Source of the DNA: Methylosinus sp. H3A
GTDB taxonomy: Bacteria > Pseudomonadota > Alphaproteobacteria > Rhizobiales > Beijerinckiaceae
Assembly (NCBI RefSeq): GCF_015709455.1
Contig: NZ_JADNQW010000005.1
Span: 558,001-622,000, forward strand
Length of the DNA: 64,000 bases
Reading direction: 5' to 3'
In this document: one piece after another, positions 56,404-64,000 of the stretch
How positions within the stretch are numbered: the stretch's first letter is position 1
Layout: each line of letters starts with the position of its first letter
Notes under the pieces: generated by a model
The model's database searches: none
What the model was told of the DNA's origin: nothing
The model's input: the letters and a program-made list of their open reading frames with translations, nothing else
Made by a program: the position numbers and the translations under genes

Positions 56404-58644
56404 TCAGCTCGCCAATCGCGCCGCGTCGGCGTCTTGCGTCGCGGCCTCGGCCTCTTTCTCCGCACGGCGCGGCAGGCGCGCGAGCATGCCGAGCAGAGCG
56501 CGGTCGCCGAGCACGACGAGCCGCTCGCCGCGATCGAGCCATTCCACCGCATCCTCTAGGCATTCGGCGTCGGCGAGCTTGGCCTCCGCCATCGCGCGAT
56601 CGGCGGAAACGACGCCGCGCTTGCGGGGCGGGCGCGCCGGCAGCCAGGCCTCGTGCAATGTGCGCAGCTCGGGATCGCCGTGGATCGCCAGCAGGCAATT
56701 CTCCTCGTCCTGGCCGGCGCGCGCGAGCAGCCGATGCAGCGCGCGGCCGCGGCGCGCGATCTTCGGCGTCGTCGTCTCTTCGGGCGTCACCAGCACGCCG
56801 GCGCGGCGGAAGGCGAGGCCGAGCCAGCGCTGGCCGGTGATGAAGGAAATGCCGATCGCCAGAATGAGGCCGGCGATCGTCGGCGACATCCAGGCGACGA
56901 GCGAGGGCGAGATCATGAGGCCGGCGACCAGAGTCAGCACGCCGAGCGCCACATGCCACTGATGCCGCCGCACGATGGCGTTGAAGGGAACCGAGCCGTC
57001 GTCGCGCCGCTGCGGATCCCAGCCGGTGTCGAAGCCGAACAATATGTGGAACACATGCCCGGTCTGGATCAGCATCATGATCGGCGCGAGCAGCGCCGAC
57101 ATCAGCACCTCGAACAAGGTCGAGACCAAGAGCATCAAAACGCCGCCCGAGCCGCGCCGCGTCTCGCGGTCGACCATGGCGAGGATGAGCCCCAGGAGTT
57201 TCGGCGCCAGCAGGATCGCCATCGTAAGCGCGAACAGCGCCAGCGAACGCTCCGCGTCGAAGCGCGGCCACACCGGGAAGAGCGTGAATTTGGCGGTGAA
57301 ATATTCGGGCCGGAAATAGCTCGCCTGAAAGACGAGCACGATGCCGACGAGCAGCTGGGCGAGCCACAGCGGCGATGTGAGATAGCCGAAAATTCCGGTG
57401 AGGAAATGCTGGCGCGTCGCCCAATGGAAGCCGCGCGCCCAGAGAATGCGCGAATGCTGCAGATTGCCCTGGCACCAGCGACGGTCGCGGATCGACAGAT
57501 CGATGAGCGAGGGCGGGCTCTCCTCATAGGAGCCGCCGAGCGTCGGCAACATATAGACGGCGTAGCCGGCCCGGCGAATGAGCGCCGCCTCGACGAAATC
57601 ATGGCTCAGAATATGCCCGCCGAAAGGCGGACGGCCCTTGAGGTTCGGCAGACCGCAATGATGCGCGAAGGCCTGCGTGCGGATGATTGCGTTGTGACCC
57701 CAATAATTGCCGTCGCGCCCCATCCATTGCGCGAGCCCCGCGGCGATGATCGGGCCATAGATGCGCGCGGCGAATTGCTGCACGCGCGCGAACAGCGTGT
57801 TGCGGTTGATGATGAGCGGCAGCGTTTGAATAATGCCGGCGTCCGGATCCTTCTCCATCGCCGCGGCGAGACGCACTATGGCGCCTCCGGCCATCAGGCT
57901 GTCGGCGTCGAGCACCACCATATGCTCATAGGCGCCGCCCCAGCGCGTGACGAAATCGGCGATATTGCCGGCCTTGCGGCTCGTGTTCTTCTCGCGGCGG
58001 CGATAATAGACGCGCGCCTGCGGCCCCAGCCTGCGGCGCATGGCGGCGAAGGCGCGCTCCTCGGCGACCCATATGTCGGGATTGGTGGTGTCGGAGAGGA
58101 AGAACCAGTCGAAATGCGCGCCGAGGCCGGTCGCCTCGACATCCTGCAAAATGGCCTGTAGCGCGCCGAAAACGCGGCTCGGCGCTTCATTGTAGATCGG
58201 CATCACCACGGCTGTCCGCGCCGCGAGCGCTTCGGGCGGCGGCGGCGGCCGGCGCGCGACGAGCAGCACGAAGAAGCCGACGACGGCGCTGGCGAATGAG
58301 AGCGCGATCCAGGAGAAGTTCAGCACGAAGAGCGCGAGCAGCGCCCATTTCAGCGTGGTGACGCCGCCGACGTCGATGACGCGATACATCTCGAGGCCGC
58401 CATAGACGGTCAGCGCGAGTCCGCCGCCGAAGGTGATGAATCGCGAGATCCAGGGCGTGCGCCAAAGCTGCGGCGCCGCGAGCCGGCGACGCTCCTTCGC
58501 CTCGCGGCGCCGGAACGATTGCGTCGGCATTTCGAGCCGGCGCTCCGGCGGCATGGGCGGAGCGGCGGCGGGATCGACGGGCGGCGGCGGGGCGACGACG
58601 TCCGGCGGAACGGGTTCGACGAGAGAGAGAGCTACACCGTCCAT
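56404..58644 (-). CDS. opgH: Glucans biosynthesis glucosyltransferase H
   Basis: A 746-residue inner-membrane GT2 enzyme that builds the backbone of osmoregulated periplasmic glucans from UDP-glucose. Membrane helices flank a large cytoplasmic domain with AVVMPIYNEAPSRVFGALQA, the Asp pairs in MVVLDADSLMAGGAIVRLA and the acceptor-site motif RDRRWCQGNLQHSRIL. It overlaps opgG by 13 bases, the same arrangement as in enterobacterial mdoGH. Confidence 0.95.
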   Translation of the reverse strand: MDGVALSLVEPVPPDVVAPPPPVDPAAAPPMPPERRLEMPTQSFRRREAKERRRLAAPQLWRTPWISRFITFGGGLALTVYGGLEMYRVIDVGGVTTLKWALLALFVLNFSWIALSFASAVVGFFVLLVARRPPPPPEALAARTAVVMPIYNEAPSRVFGALQAILQDVEATGLGAHFDWFFLSDTTNPDIWVAEERAFAAMRRRLGPQARVYYRRREKNTSRKAGNIADFVTRWGGAYEHMVVLDADSLMAGGAIVRLAAAMEKDPDAGIIQTLPLIINRNTLFARVQQFAARIYGPIIAAGLAQWMGRDGNYWGHNAIIRTQAFAHHCGLPNLKGRPPFGGHILSHDFVEAALIRRAGYAVYMLPTLGGSYEESPPSLIDLSIRDRRWCQGNLQHSRILWARGFHWATRQHFLTGIFGYLTSPLWLAQLLVGIVLVFQASYFRPEYFTAKFTLFPVWPRFDAERSLALFALTMAILLAPKLLGLILAMVDRETRRGSGGVLMLLVSTLFEVLMSALLAPIMMLIQTGHVFHILFGFDTGWDPQRRDDGSVPFNAIVRRHQWHVALGVLTLVAGLMISPSLVAWMSPTIAGLILAIGISFITGQRWLGLAFRRAGVLVTPEETTTPKIARRGRALHRLLARAGQDEENCLLAIHGDPELRTLHEAWLPARPPRKRGVVSADRAMAEAKLADAECLEDAVEWLDRGERLVVLGDRALLGMLARLPRRAEKEAEAATQDADAARLAS

Positions 58645-60167
58645 CTATAGAGCCATGTTTCGCTGATCGGCTCGTCGCCCGATTGGAGGACGAGGCGCAG
58701 CTCGCAGAAGGTCTCGCCGGCAGGATCGACGTCGAAGACGACGCGGCATGTCTTGGCCTTCGGATTGACGAAGGCCCGAATGTTCGTCGCCGATCCCGGC
58801 GATGTCGTCAAGGCGGGCCGCAAATTGGCGACTCGCTGCGGATCGCCCAGATTGTCGCCCGCAAACTGGACGATAAAACGGCGCAGTTTCGGCGTCGGCG
58901 AGCGGCCGCCGAAAGCCGAGACGGCGACCGCGAAAGGCGGACGCGCGGGCGGGCTCCAGCACCAGAACTGCCGATAGGCGAAAGTCGCCTCCTTGCCGGC
59001 GGCGAGCGGCTGCTTGGGCCGCCAATAGGCGACGATATTGGCGTTCACCTCCGATTCGGAGGGAATTTCGACGAGCTGCACCGAGCCCTCACCCCAATCG
59101 CCGATCGGCTCCACCCAGAGCGACGGGCGCAGTTCCCAGTGCTGTATGTCGTCCTGATAGGTCTCGATGTCACGGTCGCGCGTCAAAAATCCGAAGCCTT
59201 TCGGATTGGCGTCGACGAAGGCCGATATCTGCAGCGTGTCGCGATTGGAGACAGGGCGCCACAGCCATTCGTCCTTGCCGGTGAGCATTTGCAGCCCATT
59301 GGTCTCGGCGACGCTCGGCCGCGGATCGTCCGAGCGGCGATGGTCGAGCGGCGTGAACAGCGAGGCCGCCGCCGCGCCGCCGAGCCCCAGATGATCGATC
59401 GTCACGCGCGGGAACAAAGTGAATTCCGCATCGATGATCGTCGCCTCGCCCGGACGCAGCGTGAACAGATAGGCGCCCGTCACGCTCTGCGAATCGAGCA
59501 GCGCGTGAATGACCAGCGCATTGTCGGCGAGCGTCGGCTTCTCGATCCAGAAGCTGCGGAAGACGGGAAACTCCTCGCCGCGCGGATCGGCGGTGCGAAT
59601 GGAGAGGCCGCGGGCGGTGACGCCGAGCGTCTGGCCGCGCGCCAGCGCCCGGTAGAAGCTCGCGCCCTGGAACAGAGCCAGCTCCGTGTCCGGGCCGCCG
59701 CCCTGCGGGGAGAGCACGCGAAAACCGGAGAAGCCGATATCGGGCGATCTGTCGCCGACCTTCAGAGCGCCATAGTCGAATTTCGCCGGGTCATAGCCGA
59801 TTCGCTTGGCGATCTTGTCCTCGACGACATAGAGCTCCACCGGCGCGCCGAAGATGAAGCCCCGATGCAACGGCTCGACCGAGAAGCCGCGATTCTCGCC
59901 GCTCCATATGGCCGCGCCCGGCCGGGTCTTTATGCCGACATATTGCTCATAGGTCAGATTGGCGAAGGGATCGCGCAATTCCGCGGCCGGCGCGGCGAAA
60001 GGCCGCTTGGCGAGCGCGCGGGCGAGCTCGACCACGACCTCGCGGCCGAATAGAGCGGGCCCCGGCGGCGGGGCCGGCGGAGCCGATTGGGCGAGGGCGC
60101 GGCCGCCGGGGACGCCGGCGGCGAGCGCGGTCAAAGTGGCTTTCAACAGGTCTCTGCGTACGAACAT
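58632..60167 (-). CDS. opgG: Periplasmic glucan biosynthesis protein OpgG/OpgD type
   Basis: A 511-residue periplasmic protein needed for glucan branching or release. The N-terminus MFVRRDLLKATLTALAAGVP has a twin-Arg followed by a hydrophobic stretch and ALA cleavage site, so Tat export is likely; in E. coli OpgD rather than OpgG uses Tat. The MdoG domain shows LTYEQYVGIKTRPGAAIWSG, FGAPVELYVVED, LALFQGASFYRALARGQ and RPSLWVEPIGDWGEGSVQLV. Start chosen from the leader; the frame is open to 60740. First gene of the opgG-opgH operon. Confidence 0.93.
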   Translation of the reverse strand: MFVRRDLLKATLTALAAGVPGGRALAQSAPPAPPPGPALFGREVVVELARALAKRPFAAPAAELRDPFANLTYEQYVGIKTRPGAAIWSGENRGFSVEPLHRGFIFGAPVELYVVEDKIAKRIGYDPAKFDYGALKVGDRSPDIGFSGFRVLSPQGGGPDTELALFQGASFYRALARGQTLGVTARGLSIRTADPRGEEFPVFRSFWIEKPTLADNALVIHALLDSQSVTGAYLFTLRPGEATIIDAEFTLFPRVTIDHLGLGGAAAASLFTPLDHRRSDDPRPSVAETNGLQMLTGKDEWLWRPVSNRDTLQISAFVDANPKGFGFLTRDRDIETYQDDIQHWELRPSLWVEPIGDWGEGSVQLVEIPSESEVNANIVAYWRPKQPLAAGKEATFAYRQFWCWSPPARPPFAVAVSAFGGRSPTPKLRRFIVQFAGDNLGDPQRVANLRPALTTSPGSATNIRAFVNPKAKTCRVVFDVDPAGETFCELRLVLQSGDEPISETWLYRWTV

Positions 60168-60405
60168 GCGGGACCGGGACCCGTGACTGACGAGTAAGTG
60201 GAAGAAGCGGCGGACTTGTCTATCGGATATACCTGAAAGGACGATGATCGGAACGCGAATCTTTCTTTTTTGGTTGCGCGGCGGAAACCTCGCGCCGAGG
60301 CGGCGCTTGCCCGCCTGCCGGCGAATCTGCCAAGACGAATATGAACGTGAGGAAAACGGCGCGGGGCCTCCGCTCCCCGCCCGCAGATAGAGGCCGCGCC
60401 GCGAC

Positions 60406-61770
60406 ATGGAGCAAGCTCGACCGACCGACCGTCGCTCCCTCGCCGTGGTTCTGGCCGCGGGCGAGGGCACGCGCATGAAATCCCGCCGGCCCAAAGTCCT
60501 CCACGAGGTCGCGGGGCGGTCCATGCTCGGCCATGTTCTGGCGGCCGCGGCGGCGCTCGACGAGATCGCCGTCGTCATCGGCGCCGGAAAGGACGATGTG
60601 GCGGGCGCTGCCCTCCGCCTGCGGCCGGGCGCGAAAATCTTCGTCCAGGAGAAGCAGCTCGGCACCGCCCACGCCGTTCTGGCGGCCCGCGCCGCCTTCG
60701 CCTCGGGCGTGGACGATATCGTCGTGCTCTTCGCCGACACGCCGCTGGTGCGCGCCGAGACGATCGCGGCCCTGCGCGCGGCCCTCGCCGAGGGCGCAGC
60801 TGTCGCCGTGCTCGCCTTCGAGGCCGCCGACCCCTTCGGCTATGGCCGCGTGCTCTGCGACGCGGAGGGCCGCCCCCTCGCCATTCGCGAGGAGAAGGAC
60901 GCGAGCGAGACCGAGCGCGCCTGCCAGCTCTGCAACGCCGGGCTGATGGCCATCGCCGGGGCGAAGGCGCTCGAGCTGCTGGATGGCGTCGGCGCCGCCA
61001 ACGCCCAAAAAGAATATTATCTCACCGATATCGTCACGCGCGCCGCGGCGGCGGGGCTGGAGACGCGGCTGGTGCTGGCCGCGGAGGAGGAAGTTCTCGG
61101 CGTCAACGACCGCACCCAGCTCGCCCGCGCCGAGGCCGTCGCCCAGGAGCGCTTGCGACGCGCGGCCATGCTGGGCGGCGCGACGCTGATCGCGCCGCAG
61201 ACGGTGTTCCTCTCCTATGACACGAAGATCGGCCGCGATGTGACGATCGAGCCCGGCGTCGTCATCGGCCCCGGCGTCGAGATCGCCGATGGCGCGACGA
61301 TCCACGCCTATTCCCATCTCGAGGGGGCGGTGGTGGGCGAGCGCGCCTCGGTCGGCCCCTATGGGCGGCTGCGGCCGGGCGCAAAGCTCGCGGCCGAAGC
61401 CAAGATCGGCAATTTCGTCGAGATCAAGGGAGCCGAGATCGGCGTCGGCGCCAAGGTCAATCATCTGACCTATATCGGCGACGCCTCCGTAGGGGCGCAT
61501 TCCAACATCGGCGCCGGCGTCATCACCTGCAATTACGACGGTTTCTTCAAATATCGCACGATTATCGGCGAAAACGCCTTCATCGGCTCCAATTCCGCGC
61601 TGGTCGCCCCGGTGACGATCGGCGCCGGCGCCTATGTCGGCTCCGGCTCGGTCGTCACCAAAGACGTCTCGGCCGACGCGCTCGCCGTGGCCCGTGGCCG
61701 CCAGATGGAGAAAGCCGGCTGGGCGGAGAGCTTCCGCCGCGTCCAGAAGGCGAAAAAATCCGGCGCGTGA
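60406..61770 (+). CDS. glmU: Bifunctional GlcNAc-1-P uridyltransferase / GlcN-1-P acetyltransferase
   Basis: A 454-residue enzyme that makes UDP-GlcNAc for peptidoglycan and lipopolysaccharide. The uridyltransferase half starts [20 protein letters not shown] and has [15 protein letters not shown]. The acetyltransferase half is a left-handed beta helix with hexapeptide repeats and the conserved [20 protein letters not shown]. It is normally next to glmS; here higBA lies between. Confidence 0.97.
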   Translation: MEQARPTDRRSLAVVLAAGEGTRMKSRRPKVLHEVAGRSMLGHVLAAAAALDEIAVVIGAGKDDVAGAALRLRPGAKIFVQEKQLGTAHAVLAARAAFASGVDDIVVLFADTPLVRAETIAALRAALAEGAAVAVLAFEAADPFGYGRVLCDAEGRPLAIREEKDASETERACQLCNAGLMAIAGAKALELLDGVGAANAQKEYYLTDIVTRAAAAGLETRLVLAAEEEVLGVNDRTQLARAEAVAQERLRRAAMLGGATLIAPQTVFLSYDTKIGRDVTIEPGVVIGPGVEIADGATIHAYSHLEGAVVGERASVGPYGRLRPGAKLAAEAKIGNFVEIKGAEIGVGAKVNHLTYIGDASVGAHSNIGAGVITCNYDGFFKYRTIIGENAFIGSNSALVAPVTIGAGAYVGSGSVVTKDVSADALAVARGRQMEKAGWAESFRRVQKAKKSGA

Positions 61771-61806
61771 CCCTTCTCCCGCGAGCGTCCACTCGTGGGA
61801 GAAGGG
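61771..61806. repeat. CTTCTCCC-type palindrome after glmU
   Basis: CCCTTCTCCCGCGAG and CTCGTGGGAGAAGGG form a 15-bp stem (one G-T pair) around a 6-base loop, starting one base after the glmU stop. It is a second copy of the repeat found after metH and probably ends the glmU transcript. Confidence 0.75.
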
Positions 61807-61966
61807 TCACGCGAAGCGAGGGTCGGTCACCGGTCATTTTGCCGGGAAAACATGGGTTTTTCGGGTGACTGGCTAAAGCGCGTTCGGTCCCTTTGCGGCT
61901 GGTCCTCGGCGCGGGACGAAAATTTCCGCGAAAGCGCCGGGAGCGATACCCCCAACCCCACCAAAC

Positions 61967-62016
61967 GTATCTACGAGTGATACAAGCGTCTTGCTTTCCG
62001 TATCGCTGAGCGATAC
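61967..62016. promoter_or_regulatory. Two 17-bp operators in front of higBA
   Basis: GTATCTACGAGTGATAC (61967-61983) and GTATCGCTGAGCGATAC (62000-62016) share GTATC-N7-GATAC; the second is palindromic over 8 bp per arm. Their centres are 33 bases apart, close to three helical turns. A further half-site GCGATAC lies at 61953-61959. The second operator ends 25 bases before the higB start. Binding by HigA or the HigBA complex is the expected role. Confidence 0.75.
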
Positions 62017-62041
62017 ATAAAGGCCGGTAACAAGGCTGCTC

Positions 62042-62323
62042 ATGATCCGATCATTCCGGGATCCGGCGACTGAGGCTCTTTTCCGCGGGCGGCTTCCGAA
62101 GGGATATCCCGCGGACGTGTTCAAGGTGGCGCGGCGCAAGCTGGAAATGCTCAACGCCGCAGCTCGGCTCGACGACCTGCTCATTCCGCCGGGCAACCGG
62201 CTCGAGGCGCTGTTCGGCGATCGGGCCGGACAACATTCGATCCGCGTAAACGACCGCTGGCGCATCTGCTTTGTCTGGACCGACGCCGGCGCCGAACAGG
62301 CCGAGTTCGTCGACTATCACTGA
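62042..62323 (+). CDS. higB: HigB-type toxin (RelE/ParE superfamily)
   Basis: A 93-residue ribosome-dependent mRNA interferase candidate. MIRSFRDPATEALFRGRLPK opens the HigB fold; LEALFGDRAGQHSIRVNDRW and RICFVWTDAGAEQAEFVDYH are typical of this group. The toxin-first order with the antitoxin 14 bases downstream is the HigBA arrangement. Confidence 0.94.
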   Translation: MIRSFRDPATEALFRGRLPKGYPADVFKVARRKLEMLNAAARLDDLLIPPGNRLEALFGDRAGQHSIRVNDRWRICFVWTDAGAEQAEFVDYH

Positions 62324-62337
62324 GTAGGAGTAGAACC

Positions 62338-62697
62338 ATGGCGAGCGAGATGGAGATCGTCGAGACGCTTCCGCCGATGCACCCGGGCGAAGTGCTACGG
62401 GAGGAATTCCTCGAGCCGCTCGGCCTATCCGCCGGGCGCGTCGCCAAGGCTTGCGGCGTGCCTCGGACGCGAATCGAGCGCATCGCCAGTGAAGAGATCG
62501 GGATCACCGGCGACACGGCGGCGCGGCTGGCCCGCTTCTTCGGCACAACGGCGGAATTCTGGTTGAACCTACAGGTTCGCTATGAGTTGGCGACGGTCGA
62601 GAGCGCCGCCAGCGCCGAGCTGGCGAAGATCACGCGGTTCGAGGCGACGGCGGCGATGAGGGCCCGCCCAGCATCATCGATCGCAAAAAAATTATAG
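62338..62697 (+). CDS. higA: HigA-type antitoxin (XRE helix-turn-helix)
   Basis: A 119-residue antitoxin. The HigA signature reads MHPGEVLREEFLEPLGLSAG, VAKACGVPRTRIERI as the DNA-binding helices, and ARFFGTTAEFWLNLQVRYEL. It neutralises HigB and represses the operon through the upstream operators. The C-terminal tail (SASAELAKITRFEATAAMRA) is longer than in many HigA proteins. Confidence 0.95.
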   Translation: MASEMEIVETLPPMHPGEVLREEFLEPLGLSAGRVAKACGVPRTRIERIASEEIGITGDTAARLARFFGTTAEFWLNLQVRYELATVESAASAELAKITRFEATAAMRARPASSIAKKL

Positions 62698-62745
62698 CCG
62701 AACCGAAAACCGCAGCGACCCTTGCATCCGACCCCGCCAAAGCAC

Positions 62746-62765
62746 GGGCGTCCTCGAGGACGCCC
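62746..62765. terminator. Perfect 20-bp palindrome after higA
   Basis: GGGCGTCCTCGAGGACGCCC is fully self-complementary and lies 48 bases after the higA stop. It may form a hairpin or cruciform ending the higBA transcript; no T-run follows. Confidence 0.45.
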
Positions 62766-62778
62766 TATGGCGAGGCCA

Positions 62779-62802
62779 CCTTGTCCCGCAGGCGGGAGAA
62801 GG
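62779..62802. repeat. Decayed CTTCTCCC-type palindrome before glmS
   Basis: CCTTGTCCCGC and GGCGGGAGAAGG form a shorter, imperfect version of the palindrome present after metH and after glmU. Copies of this repeat therefore bracket the higBA module. Confidence 0.6.
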
Positions 62803-62919
62803 AATCGCTCGTGCTTCTCGCCGGCTCCGAGAAATGCCCTAATGCTCTGTCTAGGATAATCGTAACGGAAGCGGGCTAGTCTGCTCGCACCGTGGCGCTT
62901 CGACCGAGGAGACATTTTC

Positions 62920-64000
62920 ATGTGCGGCATCGTCGGCATTCTCGGACGCGAGCCGGTCGCGCCCTCCCTGGTCGAGGCGCTGAAGCGGCTGGAATATCGC
63001 GGCTATGACTCTGCCGGAATCGCCACGCTCGAGAAAGGCAAGCTCACGCGCCTTCGCGCCAGCGGCAAGCTGCGCAATCTCGAGGAGAAGCTCGCGGCCG
63101 CGCCTCTGCTGGGGACGAGCGGCATCGGCCATACGCGCTGGGCGACGCATGGGCGCCCGACCGAGACCAACGCCCATCCGCATACGAGCGGCGGGCTCGC
63201 CGTCGTCCACAATGGCATCATCGAGAATTTCCGCGAATTGCGCGAGGAGCTGACCGCCAAGGGCCATGTCTTCGCCACCGAGACGGATACGGAAGTGGTC
63301 GCCCATCTCGTCGGCGAGGAGCGCAGCAAGGGCGCCGGGCCGCGCGAGGCGGTTGCGGCCACGCTCGCTCGGCTCAATGGCGCCTTCGCGCTCGCCTTCC
63401 TCTTCGAGGGCGAGGAGGATTTGCTCATCGGCGCGCGCCGCGGCGCTCCGCTCGCCGCCGGCTGGGGCGACGAGGGCGTCTATCTCGGCTCGGACGCGCT
63501 GGCGCTCGCGCCCTTCGCGCGGCAGATCGCCTATCTCGAGGAGGGCGACCATGTCGTGCTGACGCGCGAGAAGATCACCTTCTACGACGCCTCCGGCAAA
63601 GAGTCCGAGCGCCGCCGACAGCCGTTGCAGGCCGGCTCCTTCCTCGTCGACAAGGGCAATTTCCGCCATTTCATGGCCAAGGAGATTCACGAGCAGCCCG
63701 AGGTCGTCGGCCGCACGCTCTCGCATTATCTCGATCTCTCCGCTGGCGAGGTGCGCCTGCCCTTCGCTTTGCCCTTCGATCCCAAAAAGCTCTCGCGCGT
63801 CACCATCTCCGCCTGCGGCACGGCCTATTACGCCGGGCTCATCGCGCGCTATTGGATCGAGCGCTATGCGCGGCTCGCGGTCGACATCGATATCGCCTCG
63901 GAGTTTCGTTACCGCGAGGCGCCGCTCGCCGAGAATGGGCTGATGATCCTCGTCTCGCAATCGGGCGAGACGGCCGACACGCTCGCCGCGCTGCGCTACG
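62920..64000 (+). CDS. glmS: Glutamine-fructose-6-phosphate aminotransferase (partial)
   Basis: About 360 codons are visible; the C-terminus lies beyond the right edge. MCGIVGILGREPVAPSLVEA provides the N-terminal nucleophile Cys, and LEYRGYDSAGIA, HTRWATHGRPTETNAHPH and VVHNGIIENF complete the glutaminase site. The first sugar isomerase domain begins with FRHFMAKEIHEQPEVVGRTL and ISACGTAYYAGLIARYWIER; SQSGETADTLAAL follows. GAGGAG precedes the ATG. It makes GlcN-6-P, upstream of GlmU in the same pathway. No glmS ribozyme is seen. Confidence 0.96.
   Translation, partial: MCGIVGILGREPVAPSLVEALKRLEYRGYDSAGIATLEKGKLTRLRASGKLRNLEEKLAAAPLLGTSGIGHTRWATHGRPTETNAHPHTSGGLAVVHNGIIENFRELREELTAKGHVFATETDTEVVAHLVGEERSKGAGPREAVAATLARLNGAFALAFLFEGEEDLLIGARRGAPLAAGWGDEGVYLGSDALALAPFARQIAYLEEGDHVVLTREKITFYDASGKESERRRQPLQAGSFLVDKGNFRHFMAKEIHEQPEVVGRTLSHYLDLSAGEVRLPFALPFDPKKLSRVTISACGTAYYAGLIARYWIERYARLAVDIDIASEFRYREAPLAENGLMILVSQSGETADTLAALRY

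Noticed and set aside
58632..60740. opgG with a 191-residue N-terminal extension
   Set aside because: The extension lacks similarity and the twin-Arg leader at 60167 is a clear N-terminus.

Overview
The window is GC-rich, densely coding DNA with many 1 to 13 base gene overlaps. It comes from an alphaproteobacterium that uses the tetrahydromethanopterin (H4MPT) route for formaldehyde oxidation. The evidence is the block mch, ATP-grasp gene, CitG-like gene, fae, fae paralogue (40470-44708), which is the arrangement known from Methylorubrum extorquens and its relatives. Several families of short intergenic palindromes, of kinds common in Rhizobiales, also fit. A type II methanotroph of the Methylosinus/Methylocystis kind is my best guess, but no methane monooxygenase or methanol dehydrogenase gene lies here, so only methylotrophy is directly supported.

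Layout. 1-4503: a circularly permuted ATP-grasp gene (cut by the window edge) coupled to a transglutaminase/amidoligase gene. 4755-6017: a membrane diguanylate cyclase. 6049-11747: a methionine-cycle operon (ArsR/methyltransferase regulator, metF, metH) behind a clear palindromic operator. 11760-14207: yqeY-like gene, carA and a MNT/HEPN toxin-antitoxin pair. 14253-16953: a tightly overlapped lgt, midA-like, pgeF operon. 17074-23590: a beta-oxidation operon. 23992-28200: a very large coiled-coil/Sel1 polarity-type protein. 28314-31284: a decayed Cys-rich gene, a DUF815 ATPase, a histidine kinase without its phospho-accepting His, and a small membrane protein. 31453-32144: rpsF-rpsR. 32386-36463: lipase, L,D-transpeptidase, a tiny lipoprotein, panB-hemH. 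36471-40259: a YfhO-type membrane protein, a divergent HxlR/azoR pair and a small membrane protein. 40470-45481: the H4MPT C1 cluster. 45522-50456: DUF1398, MarR, a secreted unknown, DUF2252, enoyl-CoA hydratase and threonine dehydratase genes. 50762-54218: oxyR divergent from ahpC-ahpF. 54348-60167: FKBP, glycosyltransferase and opgG-opgH. 60406-64000: glmU, a higBA module and glmS (cut by the window edge).

Functional threads. C1 metabolism is represented by Fae and Mch plus three genes whose likely job is making the H4MPT cofactor. Methionine/SAM recycling is under one ArsR-type switch. Peroxide defence is a textbook OxyR-AhpCF unit. Envelope functions include lipoprotein maturation, L,D-crosslinking, osmoregulated periplasmic glucans and UDP-GlcNAc supply.

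The most interesting points are: tandem fae genes followed by look-alike hairpins; a histidine kinase with Gln at the phosphorylation site; a HEPN toxin without the usual first catalytic Arg; higBA lodged between glmU and glmS with paired 17-bp operators; and several dispersed palindromic repeats, one inside the ahpC-ahpF unit and one forming a 35-bp inverted pair. I saw no tRNA, rRNA, CRISPR array, insertion sequence or prophage.
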